From Clostridiales bacterium (GTDB taxonomy: Bacteria; Bacillota; Clostridia; Oscillospirales; Oscillospiraceae): a stretch of 9,186 nt of DNA. A program made the position numbers and the translations under genes. Every line of letters starts with the position of its first letter. Within the stretch, counting starts at the first letter, position 1. The notes beneath the pieces were generated by a model that was not told where the DNA came from, made no database searches, and saw only the letters and a program-made list of their open reading frames with translations. Shown here in pieces: positions 5,825 to 9,186 of the stretch. The stretch covers positions 1 through 9,186 of the forward strand of contig JAHZFC010000029.1 of the NCBI GenBank assembly GCA_019421525.1, given 5' to 3'.

Positions 5825-6175
5825 ATGGAGAGTTTGTTCTATTCCTTGCTGTCTGATCGACAGGTGACTTTCGTTAATATGATCATTGGAGCCCTGCTAT
5901 TTATCGCCCTCTTATATCTGTTTTTCTGTAAAAGCAGCCGGGATGAGCGCGGCAGAAAGATCATCGGTAAGGCAAGCATCGTGGCGTTGATCTGTTTTGC
6001 CCTTTGCGCTACGCTATTCAGCCATTATATGCAGTATATTTCTATCCAGCTATCGCCTGATGAAGAAGTCCTTGCATTGGATGCCTACCTAGCTGTAAAT
6101 GTGGTCCAGCTCATATTCAATATAACTGCTGCTGTCGAGATAGTGGGTATCTTCATCCTAAAGCATAGAGAGTGA
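5825..6175 (+). CDS. Small three-helix membrane protein paired with the XRE regulator
   Basis: A 116-residue membrane protein with hydrophobic segments near 16-35 (VNMIIGALLFIALLYLFF), 50-70 (ASIVALICFALCATLFSHYM) and 87-112 (AYLAVNVVQLIFNITAAVEI). The loop between the first two, KSSRDERGRKIIGKAS, resembles the conserved DER...I..KA loop of DUF2178-type proteins, which usually sit next to a small XRE gene. The resemblance is weak and the biochemical role is unknown. It starts 3 nt after the XRE stop and is followed by a terminator, so the pair is a closed two-gene unit. Its codons end in A/T far more often than those of the upstream gene, marking the start of an AT-richer island. Confidence 0.75.
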   Translation: MESLFYSLLSDRQVTFVNMIIGALLFIALLYLFFCKSSRDERGRKIIGKASIVALICFALCATLFSHYMQYISIQLSPDEEVLALDAYLAVNVVQLIFNITAAVEIVGIFILKHRE

Positions 6176-6191
6176 AATGCCGTATCATCTT

Positions 6192-6220
6192 ATAGCCGTC
6201 TTTGACGGCTATTTATTTTT
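6192..6220 (+). terminator. Intrinsic terminator after the XRE/membrane pair
   Basis: A perfect 9-bp stem, atagccgtc/gacggctat (6192-6200/6204-6212), with a 3-nt loop, followed by TTATTTTT. Confidence 0.9.
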
Positions 6221-6239
6221 CTCGAAATGAAAGAAATAA

Positions 6240-6268
6240 TTGACATTAAGAATGGAATAATATATACT
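6240..6268 (+). promoter_or_regulatory. Strong promoter of the DUF3267 gene
   Basis: TTGACA (6240-6245), a 17-nt spacer and TATACT (6263-6268): a perfect -35 and a 5-of-6 -10. It gives the DUF3267 gene its own transcription, with a leader of about 33 nt ending in the GGGAGGTG ribosome site (6297-6304). Confidence 0.85.
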
Positions 6269-6308
6269 GAGCCCGTAGGATCAAGCATGTAAATCGGGAG
6301 GTGCCATA

Positions 6309-6902
6309 ATGAAAGCAAAAAACGATCATGAGGATATCAACAAGGTGCAAGCTGATCTGAAGGAAAATGGATACAGAGAAAAAGATGTTACGATCTCTTC
6401 TGGAAAAGCTATGGTCTTAGGGGTCGCTTGCGCACTTCCGTTCATCATGATCTTTGGCCTAGCGTATCGCTTTGTCTTGGTCGAGCGGGCGCATCTGCTG
6501 GAGATCGGCGGGATTTCTTTTTACATCATGTTTGTAGCGATCATTGCCGTTTCAGTGGTGATACATGAGTTGTTGCATGGTATCGGTTGGGCACTGTCAA
6601 GTGGAAAAGGCTGGAGCGTGGTCCGCTTTAATATCAATGCAATGATGCCCAGTTGTTCCTGCCAGTCAGCCCTGACCCGGGGACAGTATCTGGTGGGGGT
6701 CCTGCTGCCCTTCCTGGTGCTGGGGACGGGGAGCGTGGTGTTCCTGTTCGTCTATCCGGGAACGGTGTCTGTACTTACCATGGCGGTGAACTTCGTGGCC
6801 GCCGGGGCGGACCTGCTCATCGCCCTGCGGGCGGCCAAAGAGAAGGGGGCGCTCATCGCGGACCATCCCACCCAGGCCGGGTACATCGCCTTTTGCAGAT
6901 AG
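6309..6902 (+). CDS. DUF3267-family membrane zincin-like protein
   Basis: A 197-residue integral membrane protein of the DUF3267 (putative zincin peptidase) type. Hydrophobic segments lie near 34-58, 68-88, 126-149 and 152-174. The zinc-protease motif HELLHG (His86, Glu87, His90) sits at the end of the second segment, as in this family. A further family landmark is MPSCSCQSALTRGQYLVGVL (112-131), where relatives carry a Pro-Tyr-Cys-His-Cys-like segment. The end has GADLLIA (166-172) and ADHP (184-187), as expected. Substrate and activity are unknown. It has a strong own promoter and GGGAGGTG site. Base composition is odd: the first 115 or so codons are A/T-rich in third positions, then from about position 6655 the gene becomes strongly GC-rich, in frame. 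This points to a recombinant gene. No frameshift is visible and all expected motifs are intact. Confidence 0.8.
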   Translation: MKAKNDHEDINKVQADLKENGYREKDVTISSGKAMVLGVACALPFIMIFGLAYRFVLVERAHLLEIGGISFYIMFVAIIAVSVVIHELLHGIGWALSSGKGWSVVRFNINAMMPSCSCQSALTRGQYLVGVLLPFLVLGTGSVVFLFVYPGTVSVLTMAVNFVAAGADLLIALRAAKEKGALIADHPTQAGYIAFCR

Positions 6903-6987
6903 GGCCTAAGACATTTGAGGTAAGAATGGTTGGATCATCCGGCGTCCGCCCCGCCCGGACAGGGGAGGCCGCGTCCTGAACACAGAA

Positions 6988-7019
6988 AGCCCCTGGAGCG
7001 ACAGCTCCAGGGGCTTTTT
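6988..7019. terminator. Bidirectional intrinsic terminator between convergent genes
   Basis: A perfect 12-bp stem, agcccctggagc/gctccaggggct (6988-6999/7004-7015), with a 4-nt loop. TTTTT follows on the plus strand; on the minus strand the stem is followed by TTCTG. It lies between the plus-strand DUF3267 gene and the minus-strand deacylase gene and probably serves both. Confidence 0.9.
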
Positions 7020-7040
7020 CAGGATGGCCCGGGCCCGCCG

Positions 7041-7532
7041 TCACAGCGGGGCCAGATGAAGGGTGGTGCCGTGAGAGCGGATGATGGCGATCAGGTCCTC
7101 CGTTCTGAGCCAGACGGTGGCCGTGTTGTCGTTGGGATGGACCCCGATGAGGCCGGGGGCGTCCAGGAATGTCTGGTCCAGGAAGGCTTCCACCCTGTGC
7201 TCCTCATCATTGAGCAGGCCCAGGGGAGAGACGGAGCCGGGGGCCAGGCCCAAGAGCGCCAGGAGATCGTCCGCGGGCGCAAAGGACAGGGGCCGGGTGC
7301 CGAAGGTGCGGCGGAACTGCTTGAGATCCACCTGCTTGTCCCCCTTCACGGTAATGAGGTAATAGCTGCGCTTCTTATCATCCCGGACGAAGAGGTTCTT
7401 GGCGTCCGCCTCCGGGTAGGGGAGGGGGATGGCGGCGGCCTCCGCCATGTTGTAAACAGCCGGGTGCTCCGTCACCTCATGCCAGACGCCCTGGCGGTCC
7501 AGGAGCGCGCAGATCGCGTGTTTGTCCATCAT
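7041..7532 (-). CDS. ProXp-ala/YbaK-type aminoacyl-tRNA editing deacylase
   Basis: A 163-residue stand-alone editing domain related to the INS domain of prolyl-tRNA synthetase (YbaK/ProX superfamily, ProXp-ala or PrdX-like). Such proteins remove wrongly attached amino acids, typically alanine from tRNA-Pro, in the cytoplasm. Landmarks: VTEHPAVYNMAEA (20-32), DAKNLFVRDDKKRSYYLI (43-60) with the conserved Lys45, VSPLGLLND (101-109), and GVHPNDNTATVWL (130-142), the family's substrate-pocket loop. The start is ATG at 7532 or the next codon at 7529. The Shine-Dalgarno is poor (AAGGA about 14 nt upstream). The open frame extends upstream to 7694, but that part is the gltX-end repeat read out of frame, so I exclude it. 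It lies downstream of gltX on the same strand with no clear promoter of its own, so it may depend on read-through. Confidence 0.85.
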   Translation of the reverse strand: MMDKHAICALLDRQGVWHEVTEHPAVYNMAEAAAIPLPYPEADAKNLFVRDDKKRSYYLITVKGDKQVDLKQFRRTFGTRPLSFAPADDLLALLGLAPGSVSPLGLLNDEEHRVEAFLDQTFLDAPGLIGVHPNDNTATVWLRTEDLIAIIRSHGTTLHLAPL

Positions 7533-7562
7533 AGTCTCAGCTATGGTCCTTTCTTCGAAAGC

Positions 7563-7658
7563 GCGGGGCCTCACCCCTCCAGCTTCTCGATGCCCAGCTG
7601 GATGCGGCGCAGGGCCTCGTCCCTGCCGAGGATGTGGCAGATCTCCACGGCCCCGCCG
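7563..7658 (-). pseudogene. Duplicated 3' end of gltX (fragment)
   Basis: These 96 bp repeat 7760-7855 with two mismatches. In the gltX frame they encode GGAVEICHILGRDEALRRIQ and the rest of the C-terminus with its stop. The differences are CAC for CAT (His) and GAG for GAA (Glu), both synonymous. Upstream the frame runs only to a TGA inside the hairpin at 7684-7704, so no full protein is made. See the finding on its origin. Confidence 0.85.
7563..7658. repeat. Direct repeat, copy A (96 bp)
   Basis: It matches copy B (7760-7855) at a constant offset of 197 bp with two mismatches. The match ends sharply: the next bases outward are c versus g on the left and t versus g on the right. Confidence 0.93.
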
Positions 7659-7759
7659 TCCGCGCCGGGTGGCGCGTACAAGCGTTTTCACCATTGGTGA
7701 AAACCTTGGCGGAGGGCGGATTTATTTCGCCCGAGCATTGGGATATTTCGGGGGCCCCG
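7659..7759. other. 101-bp segment between the gltX-end repeats, with a hairpin
   Basis: Non-coding segment holding a 9-bp perfect hairpin, gttttcacc/ggtgaaaac (7684-7692/7696-7704, loop att), a weaker gggcg/cgccc pairing further on, and a GGGGCCCC palindrome near its right end. It is AT-richer in the middle than its surroundings. The hairpin lacks a T-run on either strand, so it is a poor terminator. It may be a small inserted repeat or what is left of a larger insertion. Confidence 0.5.
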
Positions 7760-7855
7760 GCGGGGCCTCACCCCTCCAGCTTCTCGATGCCCAGCTGGAT
7801 GCGGCGCAGGGCTTCGTCCCTGCCGAGGATATGGCAGATCTCCACGGCCCCGCCG
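7760..7855. repeat. Direct repeat, copy B (96 bp, within gltX)
   Basis: This copy covers the last 29 codons and stop of the intact gltX plus 8 bp beyond the stop. It is the functional partner of copy A (7563-7658). Confidence 0.93.
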
Positions 7856-9186
7856 GGGGTCACTGTCTTGCCCGCCAGCGCGATGCGCACCGGCCACATG
7901 AGGGTGGCGTTCTTCACCCCCAGGGACTGGGCCAGGCCGATCAGCGCGTCGTGGATGGCCTCCTGGGTCCACTCGGGCAGGGCGGACAGGACGGGGACGG
8001 CGTCGTGGAGCATCTTCAGGGACACCTCGGTGTTGGTCTTGGACTTCTTGTTGGTGAACAGCTCCACGTCGTAGTCAGGCAGGGCGTCGAAAAAGTCCAC
8101 CTTCTCCGGGATATCGGTGAGCTTCTCGCACCGGGCCTGGAGCAGGGCGGCGATGGCGGCGGCGTCATAGGCGGGATCTTTCACCGTCTGGCGGATATAG
8201 GGCTCCGCCGCCTGGGCGAACTCCTCCGGGGACATGGAGCGGAGATAGGTGGCGTTGAAGTAGTTGAGCTTGTCCATGTCAAAGGCGGAGGGGGACTTGG
8301 AGATGCCGGAGATGTCAAAGGCGTCCACCAGCTCAGGCAGGGTGAAGAACTCCCGCTCGCTCAGCTCCCCGTGGGGGGCCCAGCCCAGCAGGGCCACATA
8401 GTTGACCACCGCCTGAGACAGATAGCCCTGGGCCATCAGGTCCTCGTAGGAGGGGTCGCCCCTGCGCTTGGACATCTTGCGCACCGCGCCGGTCTCGGGG
8501 TCGGCGATCATGACGGAGGCGCAGTGGACGTAGGTGGGGATCTCCCAGCCGAAGGCCTTGTAGAGCAGGTCGTACTTGGGGGCGGAGGACAGGTACTCGG
8601 CCCCCCGGACCACATGGGTGATGCCCATGAGGTGGTCGTCCACCACGTTGGCGAAATTATAGGTGGGCAGGCCATCGGACTTGAGGAGGATCTGGTCGTC
8701 CAGCTCGCTGTTGTCCACGGTGATGTCGCCGTATACCGCGTCGTGGAAGGTGGTGGTGCCCTCGGGGATCTTCTGGCGGATGACGTAGGGCTCCCCGGCG
8801 TCCACCCGGGCCTGGGCCTCGGCGGGGGACAGGGCCCGGCAGGGATCGGCCTGATGGCCGAACTGGCCGGGCTCTTCCTCGCTCTCCTCCTTCTGGCAGA
8901 AGCAGTAGTAGGCGCAGCCCTTCTCCACCAGCAGGCGGGCGTACCTGCCGTACAGATCCCGCCGCTCCGTCTGGATATAGGGGCCCACGGGGCCGCCCGC
9001 GTCGGGGCCCTCATCCCAGGTCAGGCCGCACTTGCGCATGGTGGCGTAGATGATGTCGGTGGCGCCCTCCACCAGGCGGCCCTGGTCGGTGTCCTCGATG
9101 CGCAGGATGAACTTGCCCCCGGCGTGGCGGGCGATGAGATAGGTGTACAGGGCGGTGCGCAGGTTGCCCACGTGCATATACCCGGT
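7768..9186 (-). CDS. gltX: Glutamyl-tRNA synthetase (5' end outside the window)
   Basis: Class I aminoacyl-tRNA synthetase joining glutamate to tRNA-Glu in the cytoplasm. The visible part is 472 residues, beginning TGYMHVGN; by comparison with the family only about 8-10 N-terminal residues are missing. Counting from the first visible Met: the HIGH-type signature is HVGN (2-5), then FILRIEDTD (23-31), a C-x-C...C set like the zinc site of some family members (Cys92, Cys94, Cys113), LPTYNFANVVDDHLMGITHV (170-189), RGAEYLSSAPKYDLLYKAFG (191-210) and the KMSKR loop (234-238). The rest is the helical anticodon-binding region ending IQLGIEKLEG. Many Clostridia lack glutaminyl-tRNA synthetase and use a non-discriminating GltX that also charges tRNA-Gln; the sequence does not settle this here. 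The editing deacylase gene lies downstream, beyond a copy of this gene's end. Confidence 0.96.
   Translation of the reverse strand, partial: TGYMHVGNLRTALYTYLIARHAGGKFILRIEDTDQGRLVEGATDIIYATMRKCGLTWDEGPDAGGPVGPYIQTERRDLYGRYARLLVEKGCAYYCFCQKEESEEEPGQFGHQADPCRALSPAEAQARVDAGEPYVIRQKIPEGTTTFHDAVYGDITVDNSELDDQILLKSDGLPTYNFANVVDDHLMGITHVVRGAEYLSSAPKYDLLYKAFGWEIPTYVHCASVMIADPETGAVRKMSKRRGDPSYEDLMAQGYLSQAVVNYVALLGWAPHGELSEREFFTLPELVDAFDISGISKSPSAFDMDKLNYFNATYLRSMSPEEFAQAAEPYIRQTVKDPAYDAAAIAALLQARCEKLTDIPEKVDFFDALPDYDVELFTNKKSKTNTEVSLKMLHDAVPVLSALPEWTQEAIHDALIGLAQSLGVKNATLMWPVRIALAGKTVTPGGAVEICHILGRDEALRRIQLGIEKLEG

Noticed and set aside
7533..7694. N-terminal extension of the deacylase upstream of the ATG at 7532
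   Set aside because: The extra residues are the gltX-end repeat read in a different frame, with Arg/Pro/Gly-rich composition. The family domain begins at the ATG at 7529-7532.

Overview
The window is about 9.2 kb of mostly GC-rich DNA. Its strong GGAGG-type ribosome binding sites, sigma-70-type promoters (TTGACA/TTTACA, 17-bp spacer, TATAAT-like) and gene content (FemX-type peptidoglycan bridge enzyme, DUF4097 protein, DUF3267 zincin, ProXp-ala deacylase) suggest a high-GC gut Clostridia member, perhaps of the Oscillospiraceae (Flavonifractor/Lawsonibacter/Intestinimonas-like). This assignment is an inference from style, not a database match. I see no rRNA, tRNA, CRISPR array, transposase or phage gene.

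Layout. 1-260: GC-rich stretch with no convincing gene. 261-2635 (minus): a two-gene cell-wall operon, an unusual alanine racemase followed by a FemX/MurM-like transferase, with its own promoter and terminator. 2649-2898: a non-coding block made almost entirely of back-to-back hairpins. 2933-4733 (minus): an XRE-type regulator fused to about eight membrane segments, then an exported DUF4097 protein. 4734-5044: a regulatory region between divergent genes, with a good minus-strand promoter and a nearly symmetric promoter that could fire both ways. 5045-5413 (plus): a small MerR-type regulator followed by tandem terminators. 5543-6900 (plus): a small XRE regulator coupled to a three-helix membrane protein, then a separately transcribed DUF3267 zinc-metalloprotease-like membrane protein. 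7041-9186 (minus): glutamyl-tRNA synthetase (start outside the window) followed by a ProXp-ala/YbaK-type editing deacylase, both concerned with tRNA charging.

The most interesting structures lie outside the standard genes. (i) The hairpin array at 2649-2898 has several G-U pairs if read as minus-strand RNA that would be C/A mismatches as plus-strand RNA, which suggests a structured minus-strand RNA or a mobile repeat derived from one. (ii) The last 90 bases or so of gltX occur twice as a 96-bp direct repeat. Its only two differences are both synonymous in the gltX frame, and the copies flank a 101-bp hairpin-bearing segment. (iii) An AT-richer island runs from the end of the small XRE gene to the middle of the DUF3267 gene, where composition jumps back abruptly, as expected of a recombination mosaic. 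(iv) The DUF4097 protein has a lipoprotein-like signal whose expected cysteine is phenylalanine.
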